Source of the DNA: Verrucomicrobiota bacterium
GTDB lineage: Bacteria > Verrucomicrobiota > Verrucomicrobiia > JADLBR01
Direction of reading: 5' to 3'
Assembly (NCBI GenBank): GCA_029560585.1
Contig: JAKQKQ010000173.1
Coordinates: forward strand, 1 to 43,789
Length of the DNA stretch: 43,789 nt
Positions 14,641 through 22,252 of the stretch are shown here, piece after piece; the first letter of the stretch is position 1, and every line of letters starts with the position of its first letter. The notes under the pieces were generated by a model that ran no database searches, was not told where the DNA came from, and was given only the letters and a program-made list of their open reading frames with translations. The translations under genes were made by a program, and so were the position numbers.

Positions 14641-16525
14641 TGTCGAGGCCCCCCCGGCCTCCACCGCACAGAGCGCCCTCGCCCGACGCCTCGTCGTCCT
14701 GGCACTTGGCGCCGTCCTGTTGCTCACCGGCGGCCTGCTGCGGCTCTTCCGGCCCGAACAGGATTCGCTTGCCTCGCTCTTCGGGATGCTCGCGATGCTG
14801 TCGCTTGGCGCGCCGGTCCTCTGGGACGCGATCACCTCGATGCGCGTACACGGATTTGAGGCCACGCGTTTCTACATGGACCAATTCATCGCGCTCGCAC
14901 TGGCGGCCTGCTTCGCCGCGGGCGAATACTTCACCGGCTCGATCGTGGCCATCGTGCTGATCTCGGGAGAATTGCTCGAGGAACGCAGCATGATCGGAGT
15001 CCAGCAGGCCGTCAGGGACCTGCTGAGCCTGACCCGGGTCTTCGCGCAGCGCCTTACGGATTCCGGCGAGGAGCGCGTCGACTCCGCCACCCTCAGGCCC
15101 GGCGATACCGTCCGGGTGCGCCCCGGGGACACGGTGCCCGCGGACGGCAAGGTCGTGCGCGGCACATCCACGATCGATCAAGCCAGCGTCACCGGCGAGT
15201 CTTTGCCAGTGGACGTCTCGGAGGGCGGTCGCGTCTTCGCGGGCACCGCCAATCTCACCGGTTCAATCGATGTCGCCGTTGAGCGCTCCGGCGAGGCCAC
15301 CCTCATAGGTCGGGCCGGGCAGATCGTCCTGGAGGCGCAGCAATCGCGCGCGCCGATCATCCGCCTCACGGAGGAATACGCCAGCTACTACACCCCCATG
15401 GTGCTATTGCTCGCGGGCTTCGTGCTGTTCTTCACCAGCGAAATCCAGCGCGCCATCTCGGTGATCATCGTCAGCATCCCGTGCGCATTCGTCCTCGCCG
15501 GACCATCCACCATGATCGCCGCGCTGGCGACGGCCTCGCGACTGGGCATCCTCGTCAAGAGCGTCCGCTTCTTCGAGACCGCCAGCCAGATCGACACGGT
15601 CGTGTTCGACAAGACCGGCACCCTCACCCACGGGCAGCTCAGCGTGGCGGCCATCCGCCCATCCGCGCCATTCACAGAAAGCGAGGCCCTCGCCCTCGCC
15701 GCGGCGGTCGAGTGCCACTCGCGCCATCCGGTCGCCAAGGCCATCACCCACGAGGCGCGCCGCCGCGAACTTGCGCTGCCAGAGGCCGAGTCGCTGCGCG
15801 AAGTCGCCGGCCAGGGCATCGAGGCCCAGGTGGATCGCCGCAAGATCCGCGTCGGCCGACTGAGCTGGATCCAGTCCGAGGGTGTTGCCGCAGGCGATGA
15901 TCGCGATGCCGAGGCGGGCACGAGCGCCCTCGGCGTGGCGGTCGACGACCGCCTGGCCGCCATCATCTGCCTCAGGGACAATCTCCGCGACGAGGCACGC
16001 AACATCGGCCGCCGCCTCGGGGATCTCGGGGTGCGCCGCTTCCTCATGGTCACCGGCGACCACAAGGATGTTGCGCGCCGCATCGCGGACGAGGTGGGCT
16101 TCAGCGAGGTCATCGCGGAAACCCTCCCAGAGGAGAAACTCGCCGTCGTCCGAAGACTCAAGCAGGAGGGGCATCGCGTTGCCGTTGTCGGCGACGGCAT
16201 CAACGACGCCCCCGCCCTCGCCGCCGGCGACCTCAGCGTCGCCATGGGAGCCCTCGGCAGCGACCTCGCCATCCAGACCGCCGACGTCGCCCTCATGCAC
16301 AACGACCTCCATCGGCTTCCCACACTGATCCGCATCTCAAGGAGCGCGCTCCACCTCATCAACCAGAACCTCCTCTGCGGCCTGATCTTCATCGGCATCG
16401 CCATCATCACCTCGGCGGCCGGCTGGGTCAGCCCCATCGCCGCCGCATTCATCCACGAGTTCAGCGCCTTCTTCGTCATTTTCAACGGCGCCCGCCTCCT
16501 CCGCTTCGACGAACCCAAGGGCTGA
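14615..16525 (+). CDS. P1B-type (heavy-metal) translocating ATPase
   Basis: This 636-residue cation pump has all P-type ATPase hallmarks: TGESLP (about residue 193), the phosphorylated Asp332 in FDKTGTLTHG, the SRHP histidine-proline motif that marks P1B pumps, MVTGDHKDVARRIA, and GDGINDAPALA near residue 525. The last helices contain IHEFSAFFVIFNGARLLR, the usual P1B ending. There is no N-terminal metal-binding domain. The transmembrane metal site is SIPCAF (about 287-292), with Ile where Cys, Ser or Thr usually precedes Pro-Cys, so the ion cannot be predicted. Its ATG lies inside the preceding SPFH gene. The operon position suggests that the SPFH proteins scaffold or regulate the pump. Confidence 0.9.
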   Translation: MIQSQSLSDVEAPPASTAQSALARRLVVLALGAVLLLTGGLLRLFRPEQDSLASLFGMLAMLSLGAPVLWDAITSMRVHGFEATRFYMDQFIALALAACFAAGEYFTGSIVAIVLISGELLEERSMIGVQQAVRDLLSLTRVFAQRLTDSGEERVDSATLRPGDTVRVRPGDTVPADGKVVRGTSTIDQASVTGESLPVDVSEGGRVFAGTANLTGSIDVAVERSGEATLIGRAGQIVLEAQQSRAPIIRLTEEYASYYTPMVLLLAGFVLFFTSEIQRAISVIIVSIPCAFVLAGPSTMIAALATASRLGILVKSVRFFETASQIDTVVFDKTGTLTHGQLSVAAIRPSAPFTESEALALAAAVECHSRHPVAKAITHEARRRELALPEAESLREVAGQGIEAQVDRRKIRVGRLSWIQSEGVAAGDDRDAEAGTSALGVAVDDRLAAIICLRDNLRDEARNIGRRLGDLGVRRFLMVTGDHKDVARRIADEVGFSEVIAETLPEEKLAVVRRLKQEGHRVAVVGDGINDAPALAAGDLSVAMGALGSDLAIQTADVALMHNDLHRLPTLIRISRSALHLINQNLLCGLIFIGIAIITSAAGWVSPIAAAFIHEFSAFFVIFNGARLLRFDEPKG

Positions 16526-16592
16526 GCCAGAAACTTCGGGCGGGTTCCTGAGCGCGGCTCGTGCCGCGACCCAGGACCCGGGTCGGGAGGGC

Positions 16593-16733
16593 TTTGGACT
16601 GCGGTGGCAGAGCCCCGGATCGGGGCGGCGCTACCGCTTTGGCAGCGCGCGGAGCGCGAGTCGGGACCTTCGGCTTCGGCTCCGCCGGAGGCAAAAGCGG
16701 TGTCGCCGCTTCGCTATGCCACCGCAGTCCAAA
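16593..16733. repeat. 141-bp element with 17-bp perfect terminal inverted repeats
   Basis: TTTGGACTGCGGTGGCA (16593-16609) and TGCCACCGCAGTCCAAA (16717-16733) are exact reverse complements. Inside, ACCGCTTT and AAAGCGGT also pair, so the whole unit can fold into one long branched hairpin. It has no coding capacity. It looks like a miniature inverted-repeat element or a dispersed structured repeat. It starts about 70 bases after the ATPase stop and could also act as a terminator. Confidence 0.75.
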
Positions 16734-16839
16734 ACGGCCCCTCCCACAGAAGTCTCACCCTGAATAATCCGGCGCGTGGACGTTTCTGGCTAGTGCCGCC
16801 CCGTCGCGCCGGGGGCGGCGCTGACCTAAAACTTCGGAC

Positions 16840-16897
16840 GCGTCTGACGTCTCGCCCAGACGCCCCACAAGTCTTGTGGGCCGCCTGTGTCAGGCGG
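16840..16897. repeat. Triple-hairpin repeat, copy 1
   Basis: Three adjacent small hairpins follow without spacing: GCGTCT/AGACGC with a disturbed centre, CCCACAA-GTC-TTGTGGG (16864-16880), and CCGCCTG-TGT-CAGGCGG (16881-16897). Copies lie at 22097-22148 and 40843-40894. The following 50 bases (CAACGGGCGTCGA..., to about 16945) are also shared with the 22-kb copy. Confidence 0.8.
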
Positions 16898-16978
16898 CAA
16901 CGGGCGTCGAGTTTCCCCGTGATTGATGCGGCGCCGTCCGGCGTCGGCGGCGGGCCTTGCTCGAAAATTGAGTAGCCT

Positions 16979-17096
16979 GTTTGCAGGCGACTCCATGCGC
17001 GAATCGCGCGCAAGCGCGCTCCTACATCTCATTTTCACCCCCGGTGGCGCCCCGGATGCCCGCCGTCGGGCGGGCGACCGGGCATGGGGTCTGACC
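16979..17096. repeat. 118-bp dispersed repeat, copy 1
   Basis: The sequence GCAGGCGACTCCATGCGCGA through GGGGTCTGAC is about 90% identical to 21958-22075. It contains the hairpin GCGCGCAAGCGCGC and a GC-rich hairpin around GCCCGCCGTCGGGCGGGC. It has no coding content. With the two repeats before it, it fills the 650-bp gap between the ATPase and metallophosphoesterase genes. Confidence 0.75.
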
Positions 17097-17174
17097 CAAA
17101 GATTTCAAACCGTGGGCGGCGCGGATTCCCCACGTCTCGCGATGCGGCTTGATCGCGAATCCGGAGCCACCACA

Positions 17175-17978
17175 TCAAAAGCCTATCACCGTGATCTCCG
17201 GCCGACAACCGAAGCGCACCCCCAGCATGTACGTTCCGATCCCGGGGCTCACGTGCAGCGGTCCGGCGGCCGTCCGGAACAGCCCCTTGTCGCATGGCAG
17301 CACGGTATGCCTGAGAATCGGACGGTCCCATAGGGGGATCCGCACCTGACCCCCGTGGGTATGCCCTGCAAGCATCAGGTCGTATGCACCGGCAGGAACC
17401 CCGCCGACCGCATCAGGATAGTGCGTCAGCAGGAGGCGCTTCCGAGCCTCTTTTCTCCCCTCGCGCGGAATCCGCGCCGCCCGGCCAGAGCTTCCCACGA
17501 TCTCCAGCGCACCCACCATCGCGACGACGTTCGTCTCCACCAACCAGTCGCCCCCGGTCTTCCGAAATGCCTGCCGGACTGCCTGCCCGTGGCTCAAGCC
17601 CAAGTGATCGTGGTTGCCCGGCACCCCATAGAGGGGTCTACGAATCCCCGATAGAATCTCCAGGCCCTCGCTCAAATGCTCGGCATCCTCCACCAGGTCC
17701 CCGGTGAAACAGACAATGTCGGCGCCGATCGAATTAATTGTCGCCACCACCTTCGCGAGATACTCCCGCTCCCCCTTGTAGTGGATGTCGCTGATGTGGA
17801 TCACGCGCAAGGTCGGTTCTCTCGAAACTTCGATCCTGCGCACCTTGATCCAGTGCGGCTCGATCAGAAATCCATACGCGGCGCAGAGGCCAACCGCCAC
17901 GCCCACCGCCAAAAGTGTGGCGGCCGCTAAGACACTGACACGTCGGACGCGCGCGCCCACGGAAACCCAATCGATCAT
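17175..17978 (-). CDS. Calcineurin-like metallophosphoesterase, membrane-anchored
   Basis: This 267-residue protein has all five motifs of the calcineurin-like phosphoesterase family: ISDIHYKGE, FTGDLVEDAEHL, VPGNHDHLGL, LLTHYPDAV and LMLAGHTHGGQVRIP, so the binuclear metal site is complete. An N-terminal membrane helix (VLAAATLLAVGVAVGLCAAY) anchors the catalytic domain outside. The layout matches the YkuE/YaeI group, which contains lipid A precursor or phospholipid phosphohydrolases. The true substrate is unknown. I chose the ATG at 17978. The longer frame to 18095 adds a low-complexity leader that does not resemble the family. It is divergent from the histidine kinase. Confidence 0.85.
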   Translation of the reverse strand: MIDWVSVGARVRRVSVLAAATLLAVGVAVGLCAAYGFLIEPHWIKVRRIEVSREPTLRVIHISDIHYKGEREYLAKVVATINSIGADIVCFTGDLVEDAEHLSEGLEILSGIRRPLYGVPGNHDHLGLSHGQAVRQAFRKTGGDWLVETNVVAMVGALEIVGSSGRAARIPREGRKEARKRLLLTHYPDAVGGVPAGAYDLMLAGHTHGGQVRIPLWDRPILRHTVLPCDKGLFRTAAGPLHVSPGIGTYMLGVRFGCRPEITVIGF

Positions 17979-18190
17979 CGCGATCACAGCGTAAACGCGC
18001 TCATCCAAAAAGACGGAGCTCAAACTCCGCCCGGACGAGCCGCTCTCGCCCTTCGGACTCATGGGCCCGCTGCCACTCGTTCCCACCCAGCCCATCCCAG
18101 TGCCGTGAATGCGGCAGAGGCAGACATAGGAAATCGGCGCCCGCCAAAACCGGATTGACTCCCCCGCCCAACTGAAGACGATTGTGGAAA

Positions 18191-18208
18191 TCTGTTCTTC
18201 CGAACAGA
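18191..18208. promoter_or_regulatory. Palindromic operator candidate, LexA-like (TGTTC-N4-GAACA)
   Basis: TCTGTTCTTCCGAACAGA is a perfect 7-4-7 inverted repeat in the divergent region between the metallophosphoesterase and the kinase. Its core TGTTC-N4-GAACA equals, as far as I recall, the LexA-binding motif described for Verrucomicrobia. The rest of 17979-18299 holds no gene. Confidence 0.5.
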
Positions 18209-18299
18209 GGTGGGTTTAACTGTGTCGGTCAAAGAGAGTAATCGGGCAGAGGAGCGCAAGGTACTTGAAAGCGGGGACCCGCCCGCGCAGGATAATACG

Positions 18300-19445
18300 A
18301 TGCACCGCCATAAGAACGAGACGCACTCTGCGTTCGCGCCGGCGTTCCGCGCCAGCGATGCTGAGGTGCACCGTCAGCACGATCTGTTCATTTCAAAGGC
18401 CACCCTCGCCCCCGTGCTCGATGCCGTGCCGTTCTCCGTCGTCGTGCTGAACCACTGGCGCCAGATAATCTACACGAACAAGGCGATGCTGGCGCTGGTT
18501 GGTCAACACGACATGCGCTCCATTCTGGGCAAACGCCTCGGCGAGGTCGTCGGATGCGCTCACGCCATTGAAGCACCAGGCGGCTGTGGCACCACCGAGT
18601 TCTGCCTCTATTGCGGTGCCGTGCACGCGATGCTGCGGGCGATTGAGGTCCGCCGACCCGATGTCCAAGAATGCCGCATATCCTGCAGTCCGAACGGGCA
18701 GGCGCAGGACCTGCGCGTGTGGTCGCGGCCGATCATCGTGGGGGACGAGGCCTTCGTTGTTTTCAGCCTGCTCGATATCGCCGCGGAAAAACGCAAGGAG
18801 GTGCTCGAGCGCCTGTTTTTCCACGATATCGCCAACACGGCCGGCGGACTCTCTGGCCTTGCCGAACTCCTGCCCTCCGCCGATCCAAACAGGATCGTGG
18901 AACTCGCCGGGATGATACATCGCTTTTCCCGCCAGTTGATCGAGGAGATCCAGGGCCAGCGCGAATTGATCATGGCCGAATCCGGGACCCTCACCGTGCG
19001 TCCGGAGACCCTGGACATGGGCGAGCTGGTGGGAGTGATTGCCGAAGGCTATCGCCACCATCCCAGCAGCCACGGCAAACGGCTGGAGTTCTCGGCGCCC
19101 CCGAGTCCCATTGTCGTCAAGACCGACCGCGCCTTGGCCGGACGCATCATCGTCAACATGATAAAGAACGCGATAGAGGCTGCGCCACGGGACGGGGTCG
19201 TCATGATCTGTTGCACCAGTTCGGACGGCGGCGCCCAAGTCGATGTCCATAATTCCGGGCACATGCCCAAGCATGTGCAACTCCAGCTATTCAGACGTTC
19301 GTTTTCGACCAAGGGCGAGGGCCGCGGCCTTGGAACGTACAGCATGAAGCTCCTCGGCGAGCAGTACCTCAAGGGCAAGGTCGATTTCGCATCCACGCCG
19401 GAAACGGGCACCACCTTCCGCGTCACGCTCCCATCGATGGGCTGA
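18300..19445 (+). CDS. PAS-domain sensor histidine kinase, soluble, cysteine-rich
   Basis: This 381-residue kinase has no membrane helix. A PAS domain (about 40-160) starts at LDAVPFSVVVLNHWRQIIYT. It carries four clustered cysteines, C86, C96, C102 and C105, in GCAHAIEAPGGCGTTEFCLYCG. This pattern suggests a bound metal or a redox switch. The phosphoacceptor is His175 in LFFHDIANTAGGL. The ATP-binding part has the N-box NMIKNAIEAA, DVHNSGHMP, and the lid GRGLGTYSMKLLGEQYLKG, ending with TTFRVTLPS. I chose ATG 18300 because AGGA lies seven bases upstream; GTG 18210 is in frame. No response regulator is nearby, so it is an orphan kinase. Confidence 0.85.
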   Translation: MHRHKNETHSAFAPAFRASDAEVHRQHDLFISKATLAPVLDAVPFSVVVLNHWRQIIYTNKAMLALVGQHDMRSILGKRLGEVVGCAHAIEAPGGCGTTEFCLYCGAVHAMLRAIEVRRPDVQECRISCSPNGQAQDLRVWSRPIIVGDEAFVVFSLLDIAAEKRKEVLERLFFHDIANTAGGLSGLAELLPSADPNRIVELAGMIHRFSRQLIEEIQGQRELIMAESGTLTVRPETLDMGELVGVIAEGYRHHPSSHGKRLEFSAPPSPIVVKTDRALAGRIIVNMIKNAIEAAPRDGVVMICCTSSDGGAQVDVHNSGHMPKHVQLQLFRRSFSTKGEGRGLGTYSMKLLGEQYLKGKVDFASTPETGTTFRVTLPSMG

Positions 19446-19507
19446 ACATACCCGAAACGTCCCCGAGATTTGACTGACTTTGCCCGCGGGGACGCTACGA
19501 CTGCCGC

Positions 19508-21952
19508 ATGCCGATCCGCAGCGCTGTACCGCCGGCCCTGATCGCCGCGATTGCCATTGCATCCGGCGTCACCGCACGCGCCCTGGAACCTTCGCCGCCG
19601 GAATCCCCGCCGCTCTTCGGCGGTTGCGGGGGCGCCTACCTCCTCGCCGCGCCAGGGCCCCTCGAGATCGAAGTCGTGAAGCGCGACCGGAACACACGCG
19701 ACGGCGCGTCGGAACTGCGCGCGATCCTCTTTGGGCCCGACCGAAGCGTCCTCGCCGAAGCGAGGATTCCCGATGACGGTCGTCCGAAGGGCAGCGGCAT
19801 GGGTCCCGTGCAAACGGTCCGGTTGTCCGCCAAGGCCGAACGCCGGGGCATCTATGGCCTCATGATCACCATGTCCGGAGACCGCTATGGCGAGACCGCC
19901 GTATGGGGGTTTCGCTCGAATTGTCCGCGCTATCTGATCGAAACGGCCCGGGGCCACAAAGACGCGCGCCATGAGGAACCCATCGTTCTCTTCAGCCCGG
20001 ATCGCCCCGCCTCCATCTGTTTCCTGCCTCGCCGCGGACCATTCGCGCTGGAATTGAAACACCGGGGCGCCGGGGGCACTGCCGAATTGCGCGATGCCTC
20101 CGGGAAATCCCTGGCCTCATTCCCTATCCAAAACGGCACGGCCCTGGGCCAGATCACCGCAGCGGTTCCGCGCGGCAGTGGCCCGTGGCGCCTGATCGTC
20201 CCGGCCGGCGAGTCCATCGCACAAATCGACGGCGTGACCCGCTGGGAGAATGGCGACCCCTTCCCCGACATGGCCTGCTGGACTCCCCAGCCAGACTCCT
20301 GGTTCGCGGCAACGGAAAACCATTGGTTGCTCACGCCCTACCGCAGGCTGGTCTACTCTTCGGCCGCCTCTCAGGGCAAAGTCACACTCCGCGCGCATAA
20401 CAACGCCACGCGCGGACGCGCCATCAACCTGGCTGTCGAGTTCCCCGATGGCCCATGGCCCGCCGCGCTCTCGACAAACCGCGTCGCGCTCGAGCCAAAG
20501 AAGTCTGCGGATATATCGCTTTCGTTCACGGCACCGCCGGGGGGCGAATCCCGCACCTGCCACGTCCGCGCCACCTCCGCCGATGATTCCTCGGTTTCCA
20601 CCTACGTCACCGTGACCATCCGATCGGGCGAACCCCCCGCGAGGAAACCGCTGCATCTTCCAATTACCCTCCGCGCCTTCGAGCACGAGAACGAGCAATT
20701 CGGGCATCTTCCCGGCTACCCCCATGACGCCGAGATCTACTTCGACGCGAAGAACCACCCCTTCACCCTCGACGGCGGCAAACTGGCCACGCCGGTCGGC
20801 CGCGACTGGACAAGGCTGCCCATCGCCGCCCGTCCGGACCACGCCGACCCGAACTCACCCGCACAGTCCTTTTCCCCGCTCGGTTCGAAGGTCGCATTTG
20901 ATCGCGCCAACAACCTCTATCTGCTTGGCACCACCGGATCGCGCCGCGCCCTGCTTCGCTCTGCCGATGGAGGCATGAGTTTCGCCGCCTGCGACCTGCC
21001 CAGATCCGGCCGGGGTTCGGCCAGTTTCGACATCGAACAGTTCTCTGGCCACAATATGCCCGACGGTCCTCCGCCCATCGTCCGATACACCCTGACCGCC
21101 ACAGACCCGAAACTGTTTTGGCGCAGGGTCCACGATATCGAACTGCTGCTGGCCAGGGACACCGAAAAGGGCATGGTCTTCGACCGGCCAATCGCCGTGT
21201 CCACGCAGGGCATCGGCCTCGCCATGCACTCGGGAATCCCCGCCACGCTGGCCTCCCGCGGGGACCGCACCCACATCTGCTGGGGCGAGGCCACCGATCC
21301 CGCCACAAAAGTCCCGGGCGTCCCCGCCTTTGTCGCGACCTTCGACCGCAAGGCGAATCGGTTGGGCCCGCCCTCGCTGATCGGCTATGGCGCGCCTGCG
21401 AATGACATCCACAACACGCCGAGCCTCACGATCGACGGGAACGGCCTGCTCCACGCCATCGGCGGAACCCACGGCCGCCCGTTCCCCTACGCCGCTTCCC
21501 TCAGGCCCGACGATGCCGCCGGCGGCTTGACCCCGCCCGCCACAACCGGCGACGATCTCTCCCAGACTTACATAGGCATGGTCTGTGGCCCAGATGGCAG
21601 CCTCCACACCGCCTTCCGCCTGTGGCAACGCAACAAAGATCCCTTCCCGCTCAGCAGTTATGCCACGCTCGCCTATCAGCGAAAGCGACCCGGCCAGCCG
21701 TGGGAACCTCCCAAGATCCTCATCGTCCCCCCGATCTCGGAGTACAGCGTCTTCTATCACCGCCTCACCATCGATCGCAAAGGTCGCCTCTTCCTGTCCT
21801 ATGACTACTGGTCCACGTTCTGGTTCTACCGCAATGATCACCTTGGGCGACGCCGCAGCCTCCTCATGTCCCCCGACGGCGGCGATTCCTGGAAACTCGC
21901 CGAAGACCGCGACCTGATAGGGTACCTCGAGAATTCAGATGCCGGGCAGTAG
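19508..21952 (+). CDS. Exported BNR-repeat protein (BNR_4-like, possible polysaccharide lyase)
   Basis: This protein of 814 residues has a signal peptide (PPALIAAIAIASGVTARALE). Its first half is beta-sandwich-like with no clear family. One part (NLAVEFPDGPWPAALSTNRV ... FTAPPGGESRTCHVRATSAD) looks like an Ig-like, NPCBM-associated region. The C-terminal 400 residues have the repeat pattern of a BNR/sialidase-type propeller: SLTIDGNGLLHAIGGTHGRP, YIGMVCGPDGSLHTAFRLWQ, YHRLTIDRKGRLFLSYDYW and RSLLMSPDGGDSWKLAEDRD. BNR_4 proteins include ulvan lyases of PL24/PL25 and many uncharacterised secreted proteins. I cannot assign a substrate. It follows the kinase by 62 bases and may be a separate unit. 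No ribosome site is evident. Confidence 0.7.
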   Translation: MPIRSAVPPALIAAIAIASGVTARALEPSPPESPPLFGGCGGAYLLAAPGPLEIEVVKRDRNTRDGASELRAILFGPDRSVLAEARIPDDGRPKGSGMGPVQTVRLSAKAERRGIYGLMITMSGDRYGETAVWGFRSNCPRYLIETARGHKDARHEEPIVLFSPDRPASICFLPRRGPFALELKHRGAGGTAELRDASGKSLASFPIQNGTALGQITAAVPRGSGPWRLIVPAGESIAQIDGVTRWENGDPFPDMACWTPQPDSWFAATENHWLLTPYRRLVYSSAASQGKVTLRAHNNATRGRAINLAVEFPDGPWPAALSTNRVALEPKKSADISLSFTAPPGGESRTCHVRATSADDSSVSTYVTVTIRSGEPPARKPLHLPITLRAFEHENEQFGHLPGYPHDAEIYFDAKNHPFTLDGGKLATPVGRDWTRLPIAARPDHADPNSPAQSFSPLGSKVAFDRANNLYLLGTTGSRRALLRSADGGMSFAACDLPRSGRGSASFDIEQFSGHNMPDGPPPIVRYTLTATDPKLFWRRVHDIELLLARDTEKGMVFDRPIAVSTQGIGLAMHSGIPATLASRGDRTHICWGEATDPATKVPGVPAFVATFDRKANRLGPPSLIGYGAPANDIHNTPSLTIDGNGLLHAIGGTHGRPFPYAASLRPDDAAGGLTPPATTGDDLSQTYIGMVCGPDGSLHTAFRLWQRNKDPFPLSSYATLAYQRKRPGQPWEPPKILIVPPISEYSVFYHRLTIDRKGRLFLSYDYWSTFWFYRNDHLGRRRSLLMSPDGGDSWKLAEDRDLIGYLENSDAGQ

Positions 21953-21956
21953 GAGC

Positions 21957-22075
21957 CTGCTCGCAGGCGATCCCATGCGCGAATCGCGCGCAAGCGCGCT
22001 CCTACGTCTCATTTTCACCCCCGGTGGTGCCCCGGATGCACGCCGTCGGGCGGGTGGTCGGCGCATGGGATCTAA
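21957..22075. repeat. 118-bp dispersed repeat, copy 2
   Basis: This is about 90% identical to 16979-17096, including GCGAATCGCGCGCAAGCGCG and the GCCGTCGGGCGGG hairpin. It starts a few bases after the stop of the BNR gene. In this copy it precedes the triple-hairpin repeat, while in copy 1 it follows it. Confidence 0.75.
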
Positions 22076-22096
22076 CGTGAAAGTTCGCATGCGTCA

Positions 22097-22148
22097 GGCG
22101 TCTCGCAGAGACGCCCCACAAGTCTTGTGGGCCGCCTGTGTCAGGCGG
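22097..22148. repeat. Triple-hairpin repeat, copy 2
   Basis: GGCGTCTC-GCA-GAGACGCC (22097-22115), CCCACAA-GTC-TTGTGGG (22115-22131) and CCGCCTG-TGT-CAGGCGG (22132-22148) follow one another directly. All three stems are perfect. It lies between the convergent BNR and bipA genes. Apart from these repeats, 21953-22252 is empty. Confidence 0.85.
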
Positions 22149-22252
22149 CAGCGGGCGTCGAATTGTCCCTGAAGATGCGGCGCGTCCGCGCACCGACGGC
22201 CTCGGCCCAGCGATTCCGTTCCGCCTTGCTGCCCGACATGCGGGCCATGGGT

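Noticed and set aside
13369-14865. Long minus-strand open frame opposite the SPFH and ATPase genes
   Set aside because: It is the GC-rich antisense shadow of real genes with clear family motifs. Its translation is low-complexity and has no domain.
16840-22148. Possible CRISPR repeats
   Set aside because: The hairpin repeats are few, far apart and not separated by uniform spacers; no cas gene is present.
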